Shown here one piece after another: positions 17,501 to 24,877 of a stretch of DNA of 64,000 bases; within the stretch, counting starts at the first letter, position 1; every line of letters starts with the position of its first letter. Below the pieces are notes generated by a model. The model was not told where the DNA came from, did not search any database, and was given only the letters and a program-made list of their open reading frames with translations. A program made the position numbers and the translations under genes. Origin of the DNA: Rhodobacter sp. SGA-6-6 (lineage in GTDB: Bacteria > Pseudomonadota > Alphaproteobacteria > Rhodobacterales > Rhodobacteraceae); assembly GCF_011043545.1 (NCBI RefSeq), contig NZ_JAAKGP010000007.1, forward strand, positions 124,001-188,000, in the 5' to 3' direction.

Positions 17501-17588
17501 GATTTGCGGAAGTTGCGCAATCCACCTAACCATCGCAAGAATAGTTCAAGATTTGCGCGCCCTGCGACACTTTAGATGCAGATTTGCG
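17501..17588 (+). promoter_or_regulatory. Three direct GATTTGCG repeats upstream of ilvB promoter
   Basis: GATTTGCG occurs at 17501-17508, 17550-17557 and 17581-17588; the last ends one base before the putative -35 box. Spacings are 49 and 31 bases. A regulator such as Lrp or a LysR-type protein could bind here; identity unknown. Confidence 0.45.
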
Positions 17589-17589
17589 G

Positions 17590-17618
17590 TTGACGCCCCG
17601 TTTCGCCCGCCCTAGTGT
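17590..17618 (+). promoter_or_regulatory. Putative sigma-70 promoter of ilvB
   Basis: TTGACG (17590-17595), a 17-base spacer, and TAGTGT (17613-17618). Transcription would start near 17625, about 20 bases before the leader peptide. Confidence 0.55.
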
Positions 17619-17646
17619 CCGCCGCGAAAGCCAAAGAGGGGCGGCA

Positions 17647-17694
17647 ATGCTGCACATTCTCGTAGTTGGGGGGCAAAGGCGCATGGGCCGGTGA
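17647..17694 (+). CDS. ilvB leader peptide
   Basis: ATG CTG CAC ATT CTC GTA GTT... encodes MLHILVVGGQRRMGR and stops at 17692-17694. Five of the first seven residues are Leu, Ile or Val, the products of the pathway. GAGGGG lies just upstream as a ribosome site. The last codons overlap the 5' arm of the antiterminator, as expected for a leader that senses charged tRNA by ribosome stalling. It is too short for ordinary gene calling. The 403-base gap 17388-17790 is explained by the direct repeats, promoter, leader and attenuator. Confidence 0.75.
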   Translation: MLHILVVGGQRRMGR

Positions 17695-17748
17695 CGGCAG
17701 CCATATCAGGCACCCATGCGCCCTCGGGACCCCACCCCGGGGGCTTTT
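17678..17748 (+). promoter_or_regulatory. Transcription attenuator of ilvB
   Basis: GGCGCATGGG (17678-17687) pairs perfectly with CCCATGCGCC (17713-17722), the antiterminator. GCCCTCGGG (17720-17728) pairs with CCCGGGGGC (17736-17744) using one G-U pair and is followed by TTTT (17745-17748), the terminator. The two structures share 17720-17722, so they compete. A ribosome stalled on the Leu/Ile/Val codons leaves 17678-17687 free and favours read-through. Confidence 0.72.
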
Positions 17749-17790
17749 CATTGGCGAAGAACGGCGACGCAGAACGGCAAGGATGAAGCG

Positions 17791-19536
17791 ATGACAAGGT
17801 CGATGACCGGCGCGAGGATGGTGGTTCAGGCGCTGAAGGATCAGGGGGTCGAAGTGGTCTTCGGCTACCCCGGCGGCGCCGTGCTGCCGATCTATGACGA
17901 GATCTTCCAGCAGAACGACATCCGCCACATCCTCGTGCGCCACGAACAGGGCGCCGTCCACATGGCGGAAGGCTACGCCCGCTCCACCGGCAAGCCGGGG
18001 GTGGCGCTGGTGACCTCGGGCCCCGGGGCGACCAATGCCGTCACCGGCCTGACCGACGCGCTGATGGATTCGATCCCGATCGTCGTGCTGACCGGCCAGG
18101 TCCCCACCTTCATGATCGGCACCGACGGCTTCCAGGAGGCCGATACGGTGGGCATCACCCGGCCCTGCACCAAGATGAACTGGCTGGTGAAGGACACCGC
18201 GAAACTGGCGGAAACCATCCACCAGGCCTTCCATGTCGCCACCCACGGCCGCCCCGGCCCGGTGCTGATCGACATCCCGAAGGACGTGCAATTCGCCAAT
18301 GCCGAATACACCCCGCCGCAGAAGGCGAAGGTGGATCACTACCAGCCGCGGGTGAAGGGCGACATCGAGGCCATCACCCGGCTGGTCGAGATGCTGGAAG
18401 TGGCGGAACGCCCGATCCTCTACACCGGCGGCGGCGTCATCAACTCCGGCAAGGCCGCGAGCCAGCTCTTGCGCGAGCTGGCCGATGCCACCGGCATTCC
18501 CGTCACCTCCACCCTGATGGGGCTGGGGGCCTATCCGGCCAGCGGCAAGGGCTGGATCGGGATGCTGGGGATGCACGGCCTCTACGAGGCCAACCTGGCG
18601 ATGCACGGCTGCGACCTGATGATCAACATCGGCGCCCGCTTCGACGACCGCATCACCGGCCGGATCACCGATTTCTCGCCGAAGTCGAAGAAGGTGCACA
18701 TCGACATCGACCCCTCCTCGATCAACAAGGTCATCCGCGTCGACGTGCCGATCATCGGCGATGTCGGCCATGTGCTGGAGGACGTGCTGAAGGTCTGGAA
18801 GGCCCGCGGCCGCAAGGTCAACAAGGCCGGGCTGGCCAAGTGGTGGGCGCAGATCGAGGACTGGAAGCGGGTCAACTGCCTGGCCTATGCCCCGGGCGAG
18901 AAGACCATCAAGCCGCAATACGCCCTGCAACGGCTGGAGGCGCTGACCCGCGGCCGCGACCGCTACATCGCCACCGAGGTCGGCCAGCACCAGATGTGGG
19001 CCGCCCAGTTCCTGAGCTTCGACGAGCCGAACCGCTGGATGACCTCGGGCGGCTTGGGAACCATGGGCTACGGCCTGCCGGCCAGCATCGGCGTGCAGAT
19101 CGCCCATCCCGAGGCGCTGGTGATCAACGTCGCCGGCGAGGCCAGCTGGTTGATGAACATGCAGGAGATGGGCACGGCGATGCAGTTCCGCGCCCCGGTC
19201 AAGCAGTTCATCCTGAACAACGAACGGCTGGGGATGGTGCGGCAATGGCAGGAGCTGCTGCACGGCGAGCGCTATTCCTCGTCCTGGTCGGAAAGCCTGC
19301 CCGATTTCGTCAAGCTGGCCGAGGCCTTCGGCTGCAAGGGCATCAAGGTCTCCGACCCGAAGGACCTGGACGACGCGATCAACGAGATGCTGGCCTATGA
19401 CGGCCCGGTGATCTTCGACTGCCTGGTCGAGAAGCACGAGAACTGCTTCCCGATGATCCCCTCCGGCAAGCCGCACAACGAGATGCTGCTGTCGGCGGAT
19501 GCCGATGCTTTCAAGTCGGGCGCGGTGCTGGTGTGA
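17791..19536 (+). CDS. ilvB: Acetolactate synthase, large subunit
   Basis: A 581-residue thiamine-diphosphate enzyme that joins two pyruvates, or pyruvate and 2-oxobutyrate, in the first common step of valine, leucine and isoleucine synthesis. Catalytic Glu52 is in VRHEQGAVHMAEG. The cofactor-metal motif, usually starting GDG or GDA, reads GEAS here with Glu450 in the Asp position, followed by the expected NN in FILNNERLG. The ATG at 17791 follows AAGGA. Upstream leader and attenuator imply control by branched-chain aminoacyl-tRNA. The regulatory subunit gene ilvH follows after a 69-base gap. Confidence 0.96.
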   Translation: MTRSMTGARMVVQALKDQGVEVVFGYPGGAVLPIYDEIFQQNDIRHILVRHEQGAVHMAEGYARSTGKPGVALVTSGPGATNAVTGLTDALMDSIPIVVLTGQVPTFMIGTDGFQEADTVGITRPCTKMNWLVKDTAKLAETIHQAFHVATHGRPGPVLIDIPKDVQFANAEYTPPQKAKVDHYQPRVKGDIEAITRLVEMLEVAERPILYTGGGVINSGKAASQLLRELADATGIPVTSTLMGLGAYPASGKGWIGMLGMHGLYEANLAMHGCDLMINIGARFDDRITGRITDFSPKSKKVHIDIDPSSINKVIRVDVPIIGDVGHVLEDVLKVWKARGRKVNKAGLAKWWAQIEDWKRVNCLAYAPGEKTIKPQYALQRLEALTRGRDRYIATEVGQHQMWAAQFLSFDEPNRWMTSGGLGTMGYGLPASIGVQIAHPEALVINVAGEASWLMNMQEMGTAMQFRAPVKQFILNNERLGMVRQWQELLHGERYSSSWSESLPDFVKLAEAFGCKGIKVSDPKDLDDAINEMLAYDGPVIFDCLVEKHENCFPMIPSGKPHNEMLLSADADAFKSGAVLV

Positions 19537-19570
19537 GATGTCGCGGTGGGGGCTTCGCGCCCCCACACCC

Positions 19571-19600
19571 CCGCGGGATATTTATGGACAGATGAAAGGG
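19571..19600 (+). repeat. Half copy of GGATATTT hairpin repeat
   Basis: CGGGATATTTATGGACAGATGAAAG resembles one arm of the modular hairpin family seen at 25809-25911. It lies in the ilvB-ilvH gap and ends just before the ilvH start; no complementary arm is present. Confidence 0.7.
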
Positions 19601-19605
19601 CAGAG

Positions 19606-20166
19606 ATGTCTGCGCTGAATATCAAAAAGGGCTCGACCAGCCATTCCGCCTATGACCTTCGGGACAGCCATTCCCAGGCCGAGGAAAGCCATACCCTTGC
19701 GGTGATCGTCGAGAACGAGCCGGGGGTGCTGGCCCGCGTGATCGGCCTGTTCTCGGGCCGCGGCTACAACATCGACAGCCTGACCGTGGCCGAGGTGGAC
19801 CATACCGGCCACCGCTCGCGCATCACCGTCGTCACCCGCGGCACCCCTTCGGTGATCGACCAGATCGAGGCGCAGCTGAGCCGGATGGTGCCGGTCCATG
19901 CCGTCCACGACCTGACCGCCGAGGGGCCGAGCGTCCAGCGCGAGCTGGCGCTGATCAAGGTGGCCGGCAAGGGCGACGCAAGGATCGAGGCGCTGCGGCT
20001 CTGCGAGATCTTCCGCGCCAAGGTGGTGGATTCGACGCTGGAGAGCTTCGTCTTCGAGATGACCGGCCCGCCGGAGAAGATCGACGCCTTCGCCGACCTG
20101 ATGCGCCCCTTGGGGCTGAAGGAGATCGCCCGCACCGGCGTGGCGGCGCTGTCGCGGGGGGCTTAG
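19606..20166 (+). CDS. ilvH: Acetolactate synthase, small regulatory subunit
   Basis: A 186-residue regulatory subunit. The N-terminal ACT domain (about 30-105: HTLAVIVENEPGVLARVIGLFSGRGYNIDSL) binds valine and gives feedback inhibition; the C-terminal domain (about 115-180) contacts the large subunit. The ~28-residue extension before the ACT domain is common in Rhodobacterales. The ATG at 19606 is chosen because AGAGATG gives the conserved N-terminus MSALNIKKG; a GATGAA upstream belongs to a half repeat. Same transcript as ilvB. Confidence 0.95.
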   Translation: MSALNIKKGSTSHSAYDLRDSHSQAEESHTLAVIVENEPGVLARVIGLFSGRGYNIDSLTVAEVDHTGHRSRITVVTRGTPSVIDQIEAQLSRMVPVHAVHDLTAEGPSVQRELALIKVAGKGDARIEALRLCEIFRAKVVDSTLESFVFEMTGPPEKIDAFADLMRPLGLKEIARTGVAALSRGA

Positions 20167-20201
20167 GGCAGACTGTCCCAGACTTTCCACAGGATGAATT
20201 C

Positions 20202-20410
20202 GGGCAGGAGAAGGCAAGGCACTGCCTCGCCCCGCCCGTGCGCGGCAGGTCACCCGGAGACCTGTCGGCACGAAAACCCCGAGAGGCCAGCGCCCGACCC
20301 GGCGGGCGTGTAAGCGCCCGCCGGGGGCGGGGCGGGCGCTGGCCGGGCCTTTGGGGCCCGGCCGGTCCTGTTGCAGCCGGTGTGCTATGGCGAAGGCGAT
20401 GGCCTTCGCC
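20202..20410 (+). repeat. Intergenic structured repeat A, copy 3
   Basis: The most diverged copy in its loops: the central hairpin loop is TGTAAG instead of AGAAG while its stem is intact. The first stem carries one uncompensated change (GGCAAGGC against GCCTCGCC). It lies between the convergent ilvH and a membrane-protein gene. Confidence 0.9.
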
Positions 20411-20453
20411 TAGGAGGCCGGGGATCGGGTCCGGCGAAAGCCCCTCACCACCG

Positions 20454-21140
20454 TCACCGCGGCCGGGTCAGCCGCTCCTCCACCCGGCCCTTGACCAGCC
20501 AGGCCACCGCGAAGGCCCAGATCGCCACCGCCTCGAACCACAGCACCAGCATCCAGTCGTTGACGATCCGCTGTGGGCCCTCGGGGCCGCGGATCTTGAA
20601 CCAGCTGGCGACGATCACCAGCACCGTCATCGCCAGGATGGTCCAGCCGCAGGCCCGGTAGATCCGTCGCCGCATCGGCTTGGCGGTGCGGGCGAATTTC
20701 CGCAGGCACAGCGCGGCCAGCGCCGAGAGGAACAGCACCGCGCTGAAATAATGCGCCGCCGCCGCCACCTTGTAGCCGAGCGCCTGCTGGGTGATCGAGC
20801 CCAGCAGGTTGGCCTGCATCCTGGTCTCGTTGGGGAAATAGGCCACGCCGAAGGCGGCGATGCCGGCGACGGTGGTGATCAGGTCGTCCGAGACATGCTC
20901 GCCCCGGCCGGGGTTGTGGCCGGGATAGGCGATCAGGAACAGGCCGATGGCGGTCAGCGTGCCGACGAAGGCGTCGCGCATCAGCGTGTGGTAATAGTCC
21001 GAGATCGAGGGCTCCACCGTCTGCTGGCTCAGCCAGCCGCCGAGGATCAGCAGCACCGGCAGCGCCAGCCCCAGCCAGCCCAGCATCTTGCGGATGCGGT
21101 AGTAGGAACGGACGACATCGTCGCGGTTCGGCTGGTCCAT
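20454..21140 (-). CDS. Six-helix integral membrane protein of unknown function
   Basis: A 228-residue membrane protein. Hydrophobic segments are at about 19-37, 55-73, 84-101, 122-143, 160-178 and 193-212. The conserved-looking loop EPSISDYYHTLMRDAFVG after the first helix and the acidic loop SDDLITTVAG are its most distinctive parts. The ATG at 21140 (MDQPNRDD) is 16 bases after the stop of the upstream enoyl-CoA hydratase, so the two are probably cotranscribed. No family can be named with confidence; a sensor-like or lipid-interacting protein is possible. Confidence 0.75.
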   Translation of the reverse strand: MDQPNRDDVVRSYYRIRKMLGWLGLALPVLLILGGWLSQQTVEPSISDYYHTLMRDAFVGTLTAIGLFLIAYPGHNPGRGEHVSDDLITTVAGIAAFGVAYFPNETRMQANLLGSITQQALGYKVAAAAHYFSAVLFLSALAALCLRKFARTAKPMRRRIYRACGWTILAMTVLVIVASWFKIRGPEGPQRIVNDWMLVLWFEAVAIWAFAVAWLVKGRVEERLTRPR

Positions 21141-21156
21141 CCGCCCTGCGGCCCCC

Positions 21157-21933
21157 TCAGGCCCCGCGGAACCGGGGCGTGCGTTTTTCAAGGAAGGCGG
21201 CGACGCCTTCGCGGAAATCCTCGGTGGCGCCGCAGCGGCCCTGAAGCCCGGCCTCCAGCGCCAGGGCCTGGGAGAGGTCGAGATCGAAGGAGGCCCGCAG
21301 CGCCTGTCTCACGGCTTGATAGGCGATGGTCGGGCCCTTGGCCAGATGTCCCGCCCGCGCGGCGGTCACCGCGGCGAACTCGGCATCCGGCACCGCCTCC
21401 CAGATCATGCCCCAGTCGGCGGCCTGGCAGGCGGTGATCTTCTCGGCGAAGAGCGCCGCCCCCATGGCGCGGGCAAGGCCGATCTGCCGCGGCAGCCAAT
21501 GGGTGCCGCCGGCGTCGGGGATCAGGCCGATGCGGGTGAAGGCCTGGATGAAGTTGGCCGACTCGGCGGCGATCACCACGTCGCAGGCCAGCGCCAGATT
21601 GGCCCCTGCCCCGGCCGCGGCGCCGTTGACGGCGGCGATGGTCGGCACCGGGCTTTCGGTGATCAGCCGCAGGAGCGGCACGTATTCCTCGTTCAGGATG
21701 CGGGTGAAATCGACGGCGGCGATGTTCCCGGCGTCCTGGAGGTCCTGGCCCGAGCAGAAGGCGCGCCCCGTCCCGGTGATCACGATGCAGCGGGCGGTAT
21801 TGTGCAGGACGCTCAGCGCCTCCGCCATCTCCAGCCGTAACTGGCGGGAAAGCGCGTTCATCACCTCCGGCCGGTTCAGCGCGACGGTGCCGATGCCGTC
21901 TTTTTCGGTGACAAGGATCGTCTGGTAGCTCAT
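21157..21933 (-). CDS. Enoyl-CoA hydratase/isomerase, PaaG-like
   Basis: A 258-residue crotonase-fold protein. The oxyanion-hole blocks GRAFCSGQDL and NGAAAGAGANLALACD and the acidic IGLIPDAGGT fit the PaaG branch, which isomerises epoxyphenylacetyl-CoA to oxepin-CoA, rather than classical hydratases with two glutamates. Other paa genes are absent here, so the substrate may differ. It lies upstream of the membrane-protein gene and downstream of ccmFH on the same strand, with a nested hairpin between. Family placement is firm; precise reaction is inferred. Confidence 0.82.
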   Translation of the reverse strand: MSYQTILVTEKDGIGTVALNRPEVMNALSRQLRLEMAEALSVLHNTARCIVITGTGRAFCSGQDLQDAGNIAAVDFTRILNEEYVPLLRLITESPVPTIAAVNGAAAGAGANLALACDVVIAAESANFIQAFTRIGLIPDAGGTHWLPRQIGLARAMGAALFAEKITACQAADWGMIWEAVPDAEFAAVTAARAGHLAKGPTIAYQAVRQALRASFDLDLSQALALEAGLQGRCGATEDFREGVAAFLEKRTPRFRGA

Positions 21934-22005
21934 CGCGGCCCTCCCTCTGGACCGCGAGGATGGCGCGGGCGGCGGGAAAACCCAAGCGGAACGCGGCGTC
22001 AGGGC

Positions 22006-22069
22006 CTCGTCGGGAACTTCGTTCCTCCTCGGAAGGTTCCGCGAGGAGAAGCCGAAGGCGAACGACGAG
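22006..22069. other. Nested inverted repeat between paaG-like gene and ccmH
   Basis: Outer arms CTCGTCG (22006-22012) and CGACGAG (22063-22069) enclose CTCCTCG (22025-22031) and CGAGGAG (22042-22048), whose loop GAAGGTTCCG is itself self-complementary. No T-tract. It may separate ccmH from the downstream gene as a transcript-end structure. Confidence 0.5.
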
Positions 22070-22075
22070 CCCGCC

Positions 22076-22531
22076 TCAGCGCTTCAGGATTTCCTCCAGC
22101 CGCGCCTGTTCCTCCGCCGTCAGCCCCTCTTCCGGCACCTTGCCGCGGCGGCGGAAGGCGGCGAAGGCGATGCCGCCGCCCAAGAGCAGCACCGCCGGGC
22201 CGGCCAGCCAGAGGATCAGGTTCGCGCCCGATTTCGGCGGGTCGAACAGCACGAATTCGCCGTAGCGGGCGACGAGGAAATCCAGCACCTGCTGGTCCGT
22301 ATCCCCCGCCACCAGCCTTTCGCGGATGATGATCCGCAGGTCGCGGCTGATGCGGGCATTGCTATCGTCGATGCTTTCGCCCTGGCAGACCGGGCAGCGC
22401 ACCGAGCGGCTGATCTCCCGCGCCCGCGCCTCCAGCGCCGGATCGGCCAGCATCTCGTCCGGCTGCACCGCGAAGACCGGCACCGCCGACAGCGCCAGAG
22501 CCAGCGCCCATGCCTTGGCCCGACCGCTCAT
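22076..22531 (-). CDS. ccmH: Cytochrome c maturation protein CcmH
   Basis: A 151-residue CcmH. A signal peptide (about 1-21) is followed by a periplasmic helical domain with the redox motif RCPVCQ (Cys46 and Cys49), which reduces apocytochrome CxxCH disulfides before heme attachment. One membrane helix at about 103-123 (ANLILWLAGPAVLLLGG) and a charged tail follow. Its ATG overlaps the ccmF stop by four bases. The CcmI-type TPR domain is not fused here and is not in the window. Confidence 0.93.
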   Translation of the reverse strand: MSGRAKAWALALALSAVPVFAVQPDEMLADPALEARAREISRSVRCPVCQGESIDDSNARISRDLRIIIRERLVAGDTDQQVLDFLVARYGEFVLFDPPKSGANLILWLAGPAVLLLGGGIAFAAFRRRGKVPEEGLTAEEQARLEEILKR

Positions 22532-24492
22532 TCCGCCGGCACTCCCGCCGGAACCCGGCGCGCGCCCGCCGCCACCCGGTAGCGCCGGTCGGTCAGGCTC
22601 AGGAGCCCGCCGAGCGCCATCAGCAGCGCACCGCCCCAGAGCCAGTTGGCGAAGGGCTTGACGTAGCCGCGCACCGCCCAGCCGCCGCCCTGCTGCGGAT
22701 CGCCGATCACCAGGTAGAGGTCGCGCAGGAACCCGTAGTCGATGGCGGCCTCGGTCGTCGGCATCGCCTGCACTGGATAGACCCGCTTCTCCGGGTGCAG
22801 CACCGCGACCTGCGCCCCCCCTCGCGTCACCACCATCTCGGCGGTGGTGGAGGTGTAGTTCGGCCCCGGCTCCTCGCGCACCTCTTTCAGCGTCACCTCG
22901 TAGCGGCCCAGCGGGAAGGTCTCGCCCAGTTGCGCCACGCGGATGTCCTCGACCGCCCAGGCGTTCATCGCCGCCACGGCGAAGACCACCACGCCCAGGC
23001 CGCAATGCGCCGTGGCCTTGCCCCAGTCGGCCCGCGGCAGCCGCAGCAGCCGGCCGAGCCGGTCTCCCGACCGCCCGGTGCGGGCCCAGAGGTCGCGCAG
23101 CGCGCCGAAGACCACCCAGGCCCCCAGCATCGCCCCCACCGGGCCGAGCGCCGAGCGTCCGGTCTGCAAGGCGAAGGCGAGGCCGCCGAGCGCCACCGCC
23201 AGCACCGCCACCGGCGCCAGGCTGCGCAGGGCGCGCGGCAGGTCGCCGCGCTTCCAGGCCAGCATCGCGCCCGGCGGCAGGATCACCGCCAGCGCCACGA
23301 AGAAGGGCGTGAAGGCGGCGTTGAAGAAGGGCTCGCCCACCGAGATGCTGCGGCCGGAGGTGATCTCGGCCACCAGCGGCCAGATCGTGCCGATGAAGAC
23401 CACGAAGGCGGCGACGGCCAGCAGGATGTTGTTCGCCACCAGCGCGCTTTCCCGGCTGACCATGGCGAAAAGTCCCTTCGCCTCCATCGCCCCGGCGCGG
23501 GCGGCGTAGAGCACCAGCGCGCCGCCGGTGAAGAAGGCGAGGATGGCGAGGATGAACACCCCCCGCTCGGGGTCGGAGGCGAAGGAATGGACGCTGGTGA
23601 TGACGCCGGACCGCACGATGAAGGTGCCGATCAGCGAGAAGCCGAAGGCCATGATCGCCAGCAGGATGGTCCAGCTTTTCAGCGACTCGCGCTTTTCCAC
23701 CACGATGGCGGAATGCAAGAGCGCGGCGGCCAGCAGCCAGGGCATGAAGCTGGCGTTCTCCACCGGGTCCCAGAACCAGAACCCGCCCCAGCCGAGCTCG
23801 TAATAGGCCCACCAGGAGCCGAGGGCGATGCCGATGGTCAGGAAGATCCAGGCCGCCAGCGTCCAGGGCCGCACCCAGCGGGCCCAGGCGGCGTCCACCC
23901 GGCCCTCGATCAGCGCGGCGACGGCGAAGCTGAAGGCCATGGAGAGGCCCACGTAGCCGAGGTAGAGGAAGGGCGGATGGAAGGCGAGGCCCGGGTCCTG
24001 CAGCAGCGGGTTCAGGTCCTGTCCGTCCAGGGGGGGCACCTGCAGCCGCCAGAACGGGTTGGAGGTGAAGATCAGGAAGGCGAGGAAGGCCGCGCCGATC
24101 ATCCCCTGCACCGCGATGACGCGGGCCTTCAGCGCCGCGGGCAGGTTCTGGCCGAACCAGGCGGCGGAGGCGCCGAACAGCGCCAGGATCAGCACCCAAA
24201 GGAGCAGCGAGCCCTCGTGGTTGCCCCAGACGCCGCTGATCTTGTAGAGCATCGGCTTCAGGGTGTGGGAATTGGCGGTGACCACGGCCAGCGAGAAATC
24301 CGACACCACGAAGGCCCAGGTCAGCACCCCGAAGGCGGCGGCGACCAGCAGGAACTGCGCCACCGCGGCGGGCGCGGCCAAGCCCATCAAGGCGCCGTTG
24401 CGGGTCTGCGCGCCCCAGAGCGGCAGCACGGCCTGCACCGCGGCCACCATCAGCGCCAGGATCAGCGCGAAATGCCCAAGCTCGACGATCAT
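22528..24492 (-). CDS. ccmF: Heme lyase CcmF
   Basis: A 654-residue multi-pass protein of the system I cytochrome c maturation pathway, joining heme from CcmE to apocytochrome c. The tryptophan-rich periplasmic WWD-type loop is clear in GGFWFWDPVENASFMPWL, flanked by conserved histidines; about 14-15 membrane segments are visible. The ATG at 24492 (MIVELGHFALIL) follows GGGGAGAA. Upstream extensions run through repeat B and are rejected. It forms a unit with ccmH. Confidence 0.96.
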   Translation of the reverse strand: MIVELGHFALILALMVAAVQAVLPLWGAQTRNGALMGLAAPAAVAQFLLVAAAFGVLTWAFVVSDFSLAVVTANSHTLKPMLYKISGVWGNHEGSLLLWVLILALFGASAAWFGQNLPAALKARVIAVQGMIGAAFLAFLIFTSNPFWRLQVPPLDGQDLNPLLQDPGLAFHPPFLYLGYVGLSMAFSFAVAALIEGRVDAAWARWVRPWTLAAWIFLTIGIALGSWWAYYELGWGGFWFWDPVENASFMPWLLAAALLHSAIVVEKRESLKSWTILLAIMAFGFSLIGTFIVRSGVITSVHSFASDPERGVFILAILAFFTGGALVLYAARAGAMEAKGLFAMVSRESALVANNILLAVAAFVVFIGTIWPLVAEITSGRSISVGEPFFNAAFTPFFVALAVILPPGAMLAWKRGDLPRALRSLAPVAVLAVALGGLAFALQTGRSALGPVGAMLGAWVVFGALRDLWARTGRSGDRLGRLLRLPRADWGKATAHCGLGVVVFAVAAMNAWAVEDIRVAQLGETFPLGRYEVTLKEVREEPGPNYTSTTAEMVVTRGGAQVAVLHPEKRVYPVQAMPTTEAAIDYGFLRDLYLVIGDPQQGGGWAVRGYVKPFANWLWGGALLMALGGLLSLTDRRYRVAAGARRVPAGVPAE

Positions 24493-24590
24493 CCGGTTCT
24501 CCCCAAGGTGGCCCATCCTACCCCCGCGCCCGGCCGCTTCCAATGCCCTGCGCGCATGGGTCGCAATCCTGTCATCGGTGACCCGGCGGC

Positions 24591-24792
24591 GCCGCTGCCG
24601 CGGCATTCCTTTGGTTGCGGCCGGTGGAGTCTCCTGCGGCTGCTGTCGGCTGATGGGGGCATTCTGCCCCCCATGCCATCGGTTTCTCGAACCGATGGCG
24701 AAACCGATGGCATACCCCTGAGGATATTTAAGTCCAGAAAGAGGAGAAAGCCTCTGCCCTCTTTCTGGACTTAAATATCCCCGCCGGAGGCA
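24591..24792 (+). repeat. Intergenic structured repeat B, copy 2
   Basis: Nearly the same outer sequence as copy 1. TGCCATCGGTTTC (24674-24686) can pair with AACCGATGG (24690-24698, 9 pairs) or with GAAACCGATGGCA (24700-24712, 13 pairs). The terminal hairpin is perfect over 22 pairs (24722-24743 with 24759-24780) but its inner sequence is unlike copy 1. It occupies the 385-base gap between divergent ccmF and the arginase gene; no gene is visible there. Confidence 0.9.
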
Positions 24793-24877
24793 TCCGCCGC
24801 TTTCCACCCGGAGACCGGCCGACCATATGGCAAGACCGTGCCCTTCCGTGTATCCCTTCCCTCAACCGGAGGACCCC

